Both the position numbers and the translations under genes were made by a program. The notes beneath the pieces are model-generated. The model saw nothing but the letters and a program-made list of their open reading frames with translations. It had not been told where the DNA came from and searched no databases. Below are positions 18,155-26,327 of a stretch of DNA of 59,523 nt, piece after piece (position 1 is the stretch's first letter; the number at the start of each line of letters is the position of its first letter). The DNA is taken from NCBI GenBank assembly GCA_025997155.1, contig BNUF01000002.1, forward strand, positions 1 to 59,523, given 5' to 3'. This DNA comes from Clostridia bacterium (GTDB taxonomy: Bacteria > Bacillota > Clostridia > Lachnospirales > WQUN01).

Positions 18155-18409
18155 TTATGCTTTGTCGGGAAAGATGCGGCGAAAATACTTGGTTATGAAG
18201 TAGAGCGACACGCAATACGGAAAATAAGTTTCACAATGTTTCGAGCCAGTTTTTATTATATATTGCGCGAACTTAAAGCTCATCCGCCCTGCTGAAACGT
18301 AGCCATAGAGGAGCGTATCCGCACGCGTGACGGACGGGTCGGAAATTTCCATCGGAATACTATAGGCGTTTGCTTTAGCGGGTTTTTTCGGTTCGTTTTT
18401 ACTCTCCAT
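18155..18409 (-). CDS. Hypothetical protein (mobile-element region)
   Basis: An 84-residue frame beginning MESKNEPKKPAKANAYS, with a good AGGAGG site 6 nt before the ATG. The C-terminal half is aromatic (YFPYCVSLYFITKYF) and may be a frameshifted tail. I do not recognise the family. It follows the 18428 frame by 18 nt, in the same direction as the TopB and macro remnants, and precedes the terminator at 18108, so it was the last gene of that operon. Confidence 0.45.
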   Translation of the reverse strand: MESKNEPKKPAKANAYSIPMEISDPSVTRADTLLYGYVSAGRMSFKFAQYIIKTGSKHCETYFPYCVSLYFITKYFRRIFPDKA

Positions 18410-18427
18410 AATGTCCTCCTGCTTAAT

Positions 18428-18854
18428 TTATAGTTCTGTATCGCCGTTGCTCTTACACTTATCCAGTGCTTCCGCCTTGCGTGGCGGCTTTGGCGCGGTT
18501 TTTGCCTTTTCGATTGTCCCAAGGACGGAGGTTTGACCAACATGCCCCTCGGTTTTCGATTTTACGCGTTCGGCAGTGGCAGCGGCGCGAACCTGTTTCG
18601 CGGATAACACTTCGCCGTAACGCGCTGTAAGCCGCTCCGGCGTAACGTATTCTTTCGGCACAAACGCGCCGAAATCCGTGTAGTACCACGTCATCCGCAG
18701 AACTTCCAGGAATCCCCGCGCCTGTTTCCATTCGCCGGTTATCTGCGCTTCTTCAAACAGCCGCTGCTGTTCGGCAATATCCTCCGGCAAACGGGGACGG
18801 CTGTAATATTGGGAGTTTTGCACAGTAGGCGTCTATTTCCTTATCCTCTGTCAT
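18428..18854 (-). pseudogene. Conserved conjugative-element protein of unknown function, frameshifted near its start
   Basis: The main frame (18823-18428) encodes QYYSRPRLPEDIAEQQRLF, then ITGEWKQARGFLEVL and a hydrophilic C-terminus. The natural start is probably the ATG at 18854, which has an AAGGCGG site, overlaps the TopB-fragment stop as ATGA and reads MTEDKEIDAYCA before running out of frame near 18825. A one- or two-base indel therefore separates the first dozen codons from the rest. From its setting next to topB I infer a cargo or accessory gene of a Clostridial conjugative element. Confidence 0.6.
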
Positions 18855-19327
18855 GTCTTGCCGCCTTTCCTTTTGCTGTCAAACTCAAGCCGAAAATCCG
18901 TTTTTTCGCCGTTATCCTCAAGAATGACTGTCGCGGCGTAAGTTTTGCCTGTGTACTCGCTTTTCAAATCGGAAAAACAAACGCACCCCTCTGAAAGGAA
19001 CGCGGCGACGGTCTTTGGATCTAGTGTTTTACCCTTTGCCGCAACCCTTGCGCCACTGTCGCCCACGCTTGCCATCATACTGAACAAGGGCTGCCATTTT
19101 TCAGGCAGCGGCGCGGCGTTCGCCGACACAAGCCCCTTGACGAGGGCTTCAATCCCGCCCATAAACTCCGCGTCCGCAAGCTCCCCGCACTCAACCTGTT
19201 TGAGTTTCCGCTCCCAGTCGGCTGTCAGAAGCGGGGATTTCAGGTCGTCCAGCAAAACCGCGATTTTGCCTTCGCGCAAAGAAGCCGTAACAACAGGGAA
19301 CACTTGCCCTTCGGCGAGTTTGGGCAA
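18851..19327 (-). pseudogene. topB: DNA topoisomerase III fragment (C-terminal)
   Basis: The 158-residue frame starts inside the gene (PKLAEGQVFPV) and then jumps to LKSPLLTADWERKLKQVE, GELADAEFMGGIEALVKGL and a C-terminal domain containing AAKGKTLDPKTVAAFLSEG and YTGKTYAATVIL. These are the C-terminal blocks of TopB-type topoisomerases carried by Clostridial conjugative transposons. The TOPRIM domain, catalytic Tyr region and the CxxC zinc finger normally between these blocks are absent, so several internal deletions have occurred. Upstream it runs directly into the macro-domain remnant. Confidence 0.75.
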
Positions 19328-19565
19328 AGCAGTTATACTCGACCGCCAGTTTCAGTGCGTTAGTGTAACAGGCGCGGAGCAAGGCGGATTCGCCAGTTCG
19401 TATGGGAGAGAGTTTGCGGCAGGCGGCTTTTAGCTCCGAATCGCCAGCCGCCTGGAATATAGCACCGCATACGCCACCGCCCATTTTAAGGGCTGTGTTC
19501 GCGGCGTTGACTACCGCGTCAACGTGCATTGTTGTGATGTTTTGCCGCAATATGGTGGGTAACAT
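19328..19565 (-). pseudogene. Macro-domain protein remnant with internal deletion
   Basis: The start is normal (ATG at 19565) and encodes HVDAVVNAANTALKMGGGVCGAIF, kept here in parts: the ADP-ribose-binding VNAANTAL and GGGVCGAIF motifs of macro-domain (ADP-ribosyl hydrolase) proteins. After SPIRTGESA the sequence skips about 30 family residues to LLRACYTNALKLAVEYNC, then breaks into the TopB fragment. The product cannot fold as a full macro domain. Together with TopB it shows stepwise deletion in the island. Confidence 0.78.
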
Positions 19566-19738
19566 AAAATCAATCCTCCTCGTTATAGAGCGCGGCTGAT
19601 TTGTGCCGCGTATTCTCTATTCCGAATATACTTATACCGAATATTGAATTGACGGCAATCCTATGCTATTATTTAAGCGGAAGGTATGACGGACGCTGGA
19701 AATACGAAAAACGGGTTTCGGATTTTGGAGATGATTAT

Positions 19739-20440
19739 GTGACAAAGAAGAAAAAGCGGCACGGCAACCGCGGCGGCAGAGTGCATGGTCATTACTGCCG
19801 TGTCTGCGGAGAGTTTGAGGCTAACGAAAAATTCAGCGGCAAAGGTCACGCGCTCACATTTGCCGCGCCTGCCAAGCATTGCCGCAAGAACGCCGTAACG
19901 AGCTTGAAAACATAAACAAGATTGACCGTTACGCCAATGATATAGTCAAGGCTCTTTATAATCGTGAATATGTGTATGGAACATATTGGATTTATTGCGC
20001 TTTTGCCTATCTCGGTTCACGTTTCTTAACAGCCTTGACTATAAAAGGTATCCCGAATCCGCCAAGTATGCGCAAAACGAGCTCAATGGTTTCTACCGCC
20101 GAATGGACGAGTACCACGGCAACCGCCCAAAGAATTATGGTCTCACTACGCCGGTTCTGTTTTTCGAGTTAGACGAAAAGCAAAAGACAGAGACGTTCAC
20201 GCGCTTGGAAGAATTGATTGACGAATCATTTTGCGGCGCAGATTACCTTCTGGACGATGAGGACAGGGATGGAATATTGGAAGAATTATGCGCCGAGGTA
20301 TCCGACAGCCTGAACAGCGGGGAGCCGGAACCCTATGACCCGTTTGAAGAATATGACGATTGCGACGACGAACTACTGAAAGCGTTCAACGCGATTGTGG
20401 AGCGGTTCGCGGCGGAGCTTAGAGCGGACGGCATTGAACT
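19739..20440 (+). pseudogene. Zinc-ribbon protein (CxxC...CxxC), multiply frameshifted
   Basis: The gene begins at GTG 19739 after a GGAG site and encodes HYCRVCGEFEANEKFSGKGH. A frame change at about 19850 leads to HICRACQALPQERRNELEN, giving two CxxC pairs. A third frame from about 20000 continues with YKRYPESAKYAQNEL and a long acidic C-terminal part (ELDEKQKTETF and LLDDEDRDGILEEL). At least two indels are needed to join the pieces. Intact relatives are small cargo proteins of Clostridial genomes with unknown function. It is transcribed opposite to the TopB/macro remnants. Confidence 0.6.
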
Positions 20441-20449
20441 TCCCCACAT

Positions 20450-20726
20450 TTTTAGACTCGCTGATAGTAGCGGAGACCGAACGGCTGATAGGGCAGGGTT
20501 ACGGCATAGAAGCCGTCCACGCCTGTGTTGACTTGGCGTTTAACCGTTTTAGGCTGAACCGGCTGCACACAACAATCCGACCCGAAAACGCGGCGTCCGT
20601 TCGGCTGGTCGAAAAGCTCGGCATGAAAAAATAGGGGAATACGTCAAAATATACAAGGACAAGGAAATGCCCCATGATGTTTACCGGTTGGACAGAGAAA
20701 CAAAGTCCGACATCGGATCATTATGA
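20450..20726 (+). pseudogene. GNAT acetyltransferase fragment
   Basis: Encodes GQGYGIEAVHACVDLAF, then RLNRLHTTIRPENAASVRL and VEKLGMKK before a TAG. This is the acetyl-CoA-binding loop and final strands of a RimJ-like GNAT. A one-base change in the A6 run before the TAG restores GEYVKIYKD and a tail ending at the TGA at 20724-20726. The N-terminal half is missing; the sequence runs in from the zinc-ribbon remnant. Confidence 0.7.
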
Positions 20727-20737
20727 CGCCGCCAAAC

Positions 20738-20779
20738 AAACGAAAGAGGGACGGTTTTTGCCGCCCCTCTCGTTACGTC
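20738..20779 (+). repeat. Imperfect inverted repeat after the GNAT remnant
   Basis: AACGA-AGAGGG-CGG pairs with CCG-CCCTCT-CGTT around a TTTTTG loop, with single unpaired bases. It resembles a terminator hairpin but lacks a T-tract on either side. It may be a decayed terminator between the convergent remnants. Confidence 0.5.
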
Positions 20780-20858
20780 TGCTGTACTTTCAGAACCAGA
20801 ATATATCCGTTAACCCGCATTTTCTCTTTTCCTCTTCAAGATAGCCTGTTTCATATCC

Positions 20859-21119
20859 TTAAGTATATCCGCAATCCAGCGTAAACCCGCAGCCTTTCTG
20901 TAAATAGTTGAGCCGCACCGTGGGATAGTATTTGGGCTGCGCTGAATATTTCGCCGCCGTAATCATATCGCCGTTCGGCAATATGATAAGATAGACAGTC
21001 AAGCCTAAAACCTCGCTTGTATCCCAAACTTTCCAATCTTCATAAATTTTCAGGAAGTCCTCGCGCTTTTGGTTATTCGTTAGTCCCAAAATGTCTTGTT
21101 CGGTCAGATGAGTTCTCAT
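20859..21119 (-). CDS. Hypothetical protein (mobile-element region)
   Basis: An 86-residue frame starting MRTHLTEQDILGLTNNQ with a GGGGGCGGG ribosome site. It contains VYLIILPNGDMITAAKYS, which suggests a small beta-rich domain, and ends FTLDCGYT. I do not recognise the family. It lies 16 nt after the frameshifted 'virulence protein'-like gene, in the same direction, so it was part of the same element operon. The C-terminus may be altered by a frameshift near the end. Confidence 0.5.
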   Translation of the reverse strand: MRTHLTEQDILGLTNNQKREDFLKIYEDWKVWDTSEVLGLTVYLIILPNGDMITAAKYSAQPKYYPTVRLNYLQKGCGFTLDCGYT

Positions 21120-21134
21120 GATTTCCCGCCCCCT

Positions 21135-21921
21135 TCAATCCTCCACTTTGGCTAATACAGGGCTTTCGTCCGTGCCCGCGAAAGACAGCGCGGGCTTTTT
21201 GTCGTTGCCAGTTAAGCGCGACAACAGAATACTTCTTGCCTGTTTATATTCCGTGCCTATGAACCCAAGCTTCAGCAGAAAGCAGCGGAAAGCGAATTTA
21301 TCAGATGATTCGGTTCCCCTTATAATAACCCTCTTCTGTTTTTTCGCCGTAACGCAGAGTGCGCTGACGAACATAGACCACGCGCCGATATGTTCAGACG
21401 GAACGCCGAGCCCGAGCCACGGAAAATCCAGCGAGGTTGCCGTCCGTTCTACGGGCAGATTTGCCACGCCGTCGTCTAAATCCTCGCCAAGAGCCTTCCT
21501 TGATGAGCGCGGCTTTGCCTGCGATGAGCTTTTCAAGATTATCAATTGCGGTTGTGGAAAACCCGGCAATCGGTATCCCGATAACCAGTTTATCGCCAAC
21601 GTCAGCCATATTACTGATAACTTCGCCTGACTCCGGCTTCGGTTCGGCGGTTTCGTTTTTGGAAACCTCGCCGTCCTCAAGCCCGCCTACAGTCTCGCTC
21701 GGTTCAAAGCCATGGTCAGCCAGCGCTCGCAGCAACTCCGTAACGCCATCTTCCGCTTCACCCTCAAAAGAGAGCGTCCCCTCCATGCTGACTGTGCAGC
21801 CGCCCACGCCATACGCGAGGCTGGGTACGCCCTTATAGACCGCCGACTGCCCCGTGAACTCGCTGATTTCTCGAACAAGAGCCTTACGATCTTCCTTATT
21901 TAAATCGAATTTAATCTCCAT
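21135..21921 (-). pseudogene. 'Virulence protein'-like conserved protein of conjugative elements, frameshifted
   Basis: The start at 21921 gives MEIKFDLNKEDRKALVREI and AVYKGVPSLAYGVGG. The middle has VIGIPIAGFSTTAIDNLEKL, and at KAALIKE (about 21503) the frame breaks. One base fewer restores KALGEDLDDGV, FPWLG and FAFRCFLLKLGFIGTEYK, ending at 21135. This two-part plan with the MEIKFDL start and the CFLLKLGFIG end is typical of a widespread protein annotated 'virulence protein' in Clostridial ICEs; its function is not known. A single G insertion appears to have killed the gene. Confidence 0.72.
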
Positions 21922-22375
21922 AATCATCAGCCTTTCTGAATTTAAGATTATCAGCTTCGAAGGTTGATGTATGTTAGCTTGCTTCGGCATAGAGTTCAAG
22001 TCTTTTGTGGAAAGTAAATGCGCCAATCTTTCGGAGTGTTTTATGTGTAGTTTGCCAGGTAAAAAACAGCGGCATATCCCTCTAAAAGGAGCATTACCCT
22101 TACAAATCAGTTACAAATTCTCCGCCCTATTGATTAGATACGTCAAGACCGCGCTCACGGGCGGGGTATAGTTTGAAACCGTGACGATGAGCGAAGCAAA
22201 AGAGCCGAGGCGCTTTTGTGTTTTGAGCGACAGAGGAACGGATTGAAAACGCCTCTGCTATATTCTCACGGTCTGACCCGTTCCGATTTGAGCGTGTTTC
22301 AGATGGGCGGTACATACCCCGCTATGCGTTTCGGTCGCGGCAGCACTCATCGACAGGCAACGGCTTTATCGGCAG
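21922..22375. other. No recognisable gene
   Basis: About 450 nt between the two minus-strand remnants. Short frames occur on both strands but none has a family signature or a good ribosome site. Probably degraded remains of the C-terminal end of the neighbouring gene plus spacer. Confidence 0.5.
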
Positions 22376-23108
22376 CTAAAAGCGACCGTCGGCGTTTTTG
22401 GGGTTTTGGCCGATGGCATAGCCGCTTTTGTCGCTGAACGTGACGGCTCTGACAATTTTGTACCCTGCGTTCATCTCGCCTCTTTCCTCGCGGACGGGAA
22501 GAGCGAACTGCTCGGCGTTCAGTTCGGAGTACATATCGCGGGCATACCGAACAAAGTCGTTCACCAATGTGGCGTTGGCAAAGGCTTTTCCGGGTAACTT
22601 AAAACCAGAAGCCCAATCTCTGTTTGCCTGTGAAACGCGCCTGTCGTTGCGACCGAACCGCTATATATGGCTGGCAAGCACGGCGTTTACTCCTTCAAAG
22701 CCATACTCGCGAACAGCTGACATTACGGCAAAATCAAGATGATAATAGTACGTCTTATAGCAGCTTGCGTTTATGGCGGCGTCGATATCGCGGGTGCATT
22801 CATTGTCCGTCCGCATACTTGCGGCGTATTGTGACTTTTCTTGCCTCTCAACCGCCACGGATAAATCGTAGGGATATACAATCTTGTCAGGGTCGATTCT
22901 GCCCGCTGTTGCCTTGAACATCGCCGCGAAAATCTCTTTGCAGAACTGCTTCTCGCTTGCGGGTAATTCGCGTTTCATACACTTGTCGAGGTAATTTTTT
23001 GAAACCGTCAATCCCGTAAATCGCCGCCAACTTGCTCCCGCTGTCCCAATCGACGTGTACGCCGCCCGTGTCGTCTACAACTGCCACCGTCCCCTTATCT
23101 CCAGGTCT
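22376..23108 (-). pseudogene. DUF4314 fragment and DUF3849-like mobile-element gene with in-frame stop
   Basis: From 23108 the minus strand encodes LRPGDKGTVAVVDDTGGV and HVDWDSGSKL, the core of a DUF4314 SH3-like domain, cut off on its 5' side by an insertion sequence. In another frame from about 23011 follow NYLDKCMKRELPASEKQFC, DPDKIVYPYDL and INASCYK, then VNAVLASHI and a TAG (22661-22663). The same frame continues past the TAG with RVSQANRDWASGFKLPGK, FVRYARDMYSELNAEQF and GYAIGQNP to 22376. The TAG replaces a probable CAG. The family is common cargo of Clostridial ICEs and has no known function. Confidence 0.68.
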
Positions 23109-23132
23109 TAGAGCCTGTTCAAAATCTTTCTA

Positions 23133-23173
23133 TTGTGCTATAATCTTCCAAAAGGGGGAAGATTATAGCACAA
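23133..23173. repeat. Perfect 17-bp inverted repeat near the IS left end
   Basis: TTGTGCTATAATCTTCC at 23133-23149 and its exact complement at 23157-23173 surround a 7-nt loop (AAAAGGG). It lies just ahead of the first transposase remnant. It could form a hairpin that shields the transposase from read-through, or be a fold-back of another element's terminus. Confidence 0.85.
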
Positions 23174-23487
23174 TTATCCGAGCGATATAACGAGAGAAGA
23201 ATTTAACATAATAAGAAATGAATTGGAGCAAGCGAAGAAAACCACGAAATCGCGTGAAATAGACCTTTGCGATATCTTTTGCGCAATACTTTATTTGATA
23301 AAAAGCGGGTGTCAAGGGCGTATGCTCTCGGCAGATTTTCCAAAACGCGGCATAGTTCGCTATTATTACGAGGTTTGGTCAAAAGAGCGTGAAGACGGCA
23401 CAACACTGCTCTCTGAGGTCTTAGAATCTGTACTCAAAAAAACGTCAAATTTCCCGATATATAATATAGGATTATATTTAGGGGGTT
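23174..23487 (+). pseudogene. DUF4096-type transposase N-terminal remnant
   Basis: The frame reads NYPSDITREEFNIIRNELE, then IDLCDIFCAILYLIKSGCQ and GIVRYYYEVWS, the N-terminal DUF4096 domain of IS5-family transposases. No start codon is left where it should be (the first codons read HNYPSD after a stop). The last part drifts into a sequence unlike the family. No DDE domain belongs to this copy. It is a second, older transposase relative to the one that follows. Confidence 0.7.
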
Positions 23488-23493
23488 ATGAAA

Positions 23494-24141
23494 ATGAAGT
23501 ATCCAAGTGATTTAACTACAACACAATGGAATATAATTAAACCTTTTTTCAAAAAAGAGAATCGGGGAAAACATCTTCAAATTCACAGCAAACGAAAACT
23601 CGTAAACGCTGTGTTATATATAAATAAAACAGGTTGCCAGTGGAGACAATTGCCTCACGATTTTCCCAAATACACAACCGTTTCATCGTTTTATCAACGA
23701 GCCGTTAAGAGTGGCTTGTGGGAACAAATCCTTGACGCGTTAGTGGAAAAAGTCCGCGTAGAAGAAGATAGAAACGCTGCACCGAGTTACGCTTTAATTG
23801 ACTCGCAAAGTGTAAAAACAACCTCCGATTCGGAAGAACGCGGCTTTGACGGGGGAAAAACAAAAGGTCGAAAACGCCATATCGTGACAGATATTATGGG
23901 GAATTTGCTGGCGGTTGTCGTTCACGCCGCAAACCTTCACTACACAGTAAAGAAGAAGTCGAAAAACTCGGATTAAAGGTTGATATTTCAGAATAAAGCC
24001 GAAAGAAGGAGCTGTATTACCAAAACGGCAGAGAGTTGAGCGAACCTTTGCTTGGAGGAACAACTCCAGACGATTATCAAAAGACTATGAAATATCCAAA
24101 ACATCTTCTGAAAATATGGCTATAATCTCTAATTTATCAAC
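23494..24141 (+). pseudogene. IS5-family transposase, internally deleted and frameshifted
   Basis: It begins MKYPSDLTTTQWNIIKPFF at the ATG at 23494, after a GGGGG ribosome site, and has the DUF4096 domain (GCQWRQLPHDFPKY), the first DDE aspartate in ALIDSQSVKTT and the second-aspartate block GRKRHIVTDIMGN. After VVHAANLH the frame shifts to KEEVEKLGLKVDISE and then to KPKEGAVLPKRQRVERTFAW, which carries the catalytic Glu, and on to STLLRCF and a TGA at 24139. Much of the region between D2 and E is missing. Not active. Confidence 0.85.
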
Positions 24142-24300
24142 ACTTTTAAGATGTTTTTGAACACAGGTTCTAACTTTTATAAAAAATACGCCGGCTGAAA
24201 TTCGAGAGTGAAATATTTTTGGTTGGACTCAAAGACCGACCGCAAATTTATGAATTCGGGCGGGATATCTCGCCAGGAGGCGGATTTCTGTAACCCGCCT

Positions 24301-24990
24301 TTACTCTAGGCGGGAGTATTTGCAGTTTGGGAAGTTCGCGCAGTGCAAGTATTTCGGGGTCATTCGGTTTTTTTGAAAAGGGGTTAGGGACGCGCCGCAG
24401 ATTGGGCAGTGTACGCCGTCGTTTTGTTTTGACAAAGATTTGAAATAGTCGCGTAATCCGTATACTTCGCTGTTGTTTAGCACGGTGCCGTGATTTTTCA
24501 TAATATTGCGGAGGGTTTTGGCGAGATTTCGCGTTTCGATGACATATTGGGTTATGTCGTCTTTTTTGGCGTTGAGTTTCATACTTTTTATGATATTCCC
24601 TTGCCTGAACATGACGACAGAAAAATACCTCGTATCGGGGTTAATCCCGCGCAGTACTTCTTTTAGGGCGTATATATTACTGTTGTTTATCGTGAGGGGA
24701 CTCGGGAAGTGATTTTTGCGGTCTAATATCACGGAAAACACTATCCAGCTTGCGCGTCCTTCCGCGCCTGAAATCTCGCCCTTGCCCGTTTTCGGCTCGT
24801 ACACCGCGACGATACCTTGCGGAAGCACATACAGGCGGTCTATCTCCGCGTAGTAACCGTTTCGTCTTTTTACATATACGTTCGGGATTTCCCCCAGCTC
24901 TTCGCGCAAGAGGTCTTGCGCGTACTTATTGTACTGTTCGCTGTATATCCACAACAGGACAAGCAATAGCATTATTAATATCGGCAACAT
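24301..24990 (-). CDS. NERD domain membrane protein with topoisomerase-type zinc ribbon
   Basis: A 229-residue protein with an N-terminal transmembrane helix (~2-17, PILIMLLLVLLWIY), a NERD nuclease-related domain (~30-140; EIDRLYVLPQGIVAVYEPKT, WIVF) and a C-terminal C4 zinc ribbon (CPICGASL and HCANFPNCKYSR) like those at the end of type IA topoisomerases. NERD proteins are thought to act on DNA, but their role is unproven. It is divergent from pgk. It appears intact and lies just outside the IS, so it may be a chromosomal gene or surviving cargo. Confidence 0.85.
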   Translation of the reverse strand: MLPILIMLLLVLLWIYSEQYNKYAQDLLREELGEIPNVYVKRRNGYYAEIDRLYVLPQGIVAVYEPKTGKGEISGAEGRASWIVFSVILDRKNHFPSPLTINNSNIYALKEVLRGINPDTRYFSVVMFRQGNIIKSMKLNAKKDDITQYVIETRNLAKTLRNIMKNHGTVLNNSEVYGLRDYFKSLSKQNDGVHCPICGASLTPFQKNRMTPKYLHCANFPNCKYSRLE

Positions 24991-25046
24991 TTCTATATAC
25001 TACCACAATCCCGCGCCTAACACAACAAAAAAATTTTAGAAAATTA

Positions 25047-25075
25047 TTGTAATTGTACAACGAAAGAGATATAAT
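25047..25075 (+). promoter_or_regulatory. Sigma-A promoter of the glycolytic cluster
   Basis: TTGTAA at 25047-25052, a 17-nt spacer and TATAAT at 25070-25075, 49 nt before the pgk start. There is no CggR-type operator that I can recognise. Confidence 0.75.
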
Positions 25076-25124
25076 ATATTCGTACAAAATCGTGAATACC
25101 ACTTATGAAAGGGGTAAAAAATTA

Positions 25125-26315
25125 ATGTTGCAAAAAAAATCAGTAGAAGACTTGAACGTTTCGGGGAAACGCGTTTTAGTACGCTGCGACTTCAACGTGC
25201 CGCTCAAAGACGGAGTTATTACGGACGAAAACCGCATCGTGGCGGCTCTCCCGACTATCAACAAACTTATCGAAAACGGCGGGAAACTCATTCTTTGTTC
25301 TCACCTCGGCAAGCCAAAAGGCCCTGACGCGAAATACACGCTTGCTCCCGTGGCTAAACGTCTTTCGGAGAAACTCGGCAAAGAGGTCGTTTTCGCGGCT
25401 GACGATAATGTCGTCGGCGACAACGCCCGCGCCGCCGTTTCCAAACTCGGGGACGGAGATGTAATCCTGCTTGAGAACACGCGTTTTCGCAAGGAAGAAA
25501 GCAAGAACGAAGAGGCGTTTTCAAAAGACTTAGCGTCTATCGCGGACGTATACGTAAACGACGCGTTCGGCTCGTCCCACCGCGCGCACTGCTCGACAGT
25601 CGGCGTGACGGCGTTTATCAAGGAATCCGCTGTGGGTTATCTTATGCAAAAAGAAATCGAGTTTTTGGGCAACGCCGTAAACAATCCCGTTCGTCCCTTT
25701 GCCGCAATCCTAGGCGGCGCAAAGGTTTCCGACAAAATCGCCGTTATTGACAACCTCCTCAACAAAGTTGACACCCTGATTATCGGCGGCGGTATGGCGT
25801 ACACTTTCCTCAAGGCGCAAGGGCTCGGCGTGGGCAACTCCCTCCTTGAAGAGGACAAAGTCGAATACGCGAAAGAAATGCTTGCGAAGGCGAAGGACAA
25901 GGGCGTTAAACTCCTCCTCCCAATCGACACCGTTGTTGGTAAAGAGTTCAAAAACGACACGGAGTTCAAGACGGTCGAGGGTTCTATCGAAGACGGCTGG
26001 TCGGGCTTTGACATCGGCGACAAGACGAAGGCACTTTTCGCGGAGGCTCTTGCGGGAGCGAAAACCGTCGTCTGGAACGGCCCTATGGGCGTGTTCGAGT
26101 TCTCAAACTTCAACAAAGGCACAATCGCGGTTGCGGAAGCTCTTGCCAAACTTGACGGGGCGACGACGATTATCGGCGGCGGCGACTCGGCGGCGGCGGT
26201 TAATCAGCTCGGTTTCGCCGACAAGATGACGCACATCTCGACGGGCGGCGGCGCGTCGCTTGAGTTCCTTGAGGGAAAAGAACTGCCTGGCGTTGTTGCC
26301 GTAAACGATAAATAG
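25125..26315 (+). CDS. pgk: Phosphoglycerate kinase
   Basis: Converts 1,3-bisphosphoglycerate and ADP to 3-phosphoglycerate and ATP. The start at ATG 25125 ([10 protein letters not shown]) is chosen over upstream in-frame codons because the AAAGGGG site lies just before it and it gives the usual 396 residues. Signatures are [14 protein letters not shown] (~20-33), [10 protein letters not shown] (~58-67), the hinge and the C-terminal nucleotide site WNGPMGVFE and GGGDSAAAV. First gene of pgk-tpiA-gpmI-eno; gapA is not next to it. Confidence 0.97.
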   Translation: MLQKKSVEDLNVSGKRVLVRCDFNVPLKDGVITDENRIVAALPTINKLIENGGKLILCSHLGKPKGPDAKYTLAPVAKRLSEKLGKEVVFAADDNVVGDNARAAVSKLGDGDVILLENTRFRKEESKNEEAFSKDLASIADVYVNDAFGSSHRAHCSTVGVTAFIKESAVGYLMQKEIEFLGNAVNNPVRPFAAILGGAKVSDKIAVIDNLLNKVDTLIIGGGMAYTFLKAQGLGVGNSLLEEDKVEYAKEMLAKAKDKGVKLLLPIDTVVGKEFKNDTEFKTVEGSIEDGWSGFDIGDKTKALFAEALAGAKTVVWNGPMGVFEFSNFNKGTIAVAEALAKLDGATTIIGGGDSAAAVNQLGFADKMTHISTGGGASLEFLEGKELPGVVAVNDK

Positions 26316-26327
26316 GAGGAAACAATA

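Larger units (their letters stand above)
23111..24170 (+). mobile_element. Decayed IS5-family insertion (composite)
   Basis: The left end GAGCCTGTTCAAAA and the reverse complement of the right end, GAACCTGTGTTCAAAA, are imperfect inverted repeats. Both ends are flanked by TA, the 2-bp target duplication of the IS427/IS1031 group. Removing the element with one TA brings a Lys-Leu pair next to RPGDKGTV in the disrupted DUF4314 frame, though the upstream frame soon meets a stop. Inside are two transposase remnants of the DUF4096 kind, so one element may have landed in or beside another. Confidence 0.75.

Noticed and set aside
22661..22663. TAG read as glutamine (recoding), given two probable CAG-to-TAG sites and a tRNA-Gln gene
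   Set aside because: Intact genes in the window end in TAG at the expected C-terminus (mfd, trkA, flagellin), the tRNA anticodon is CTG and not CTA, and the internal TAGs occur only in decayed genes.
17400..24172. The island as a living defence island or new phage-like system
   Set aside because: Nearly every frame is broken and each recognisable piece matches ordinary conjugative-element cargo. No nuclease-effector pair, toxin-antitoxin pair or integrase is intact.
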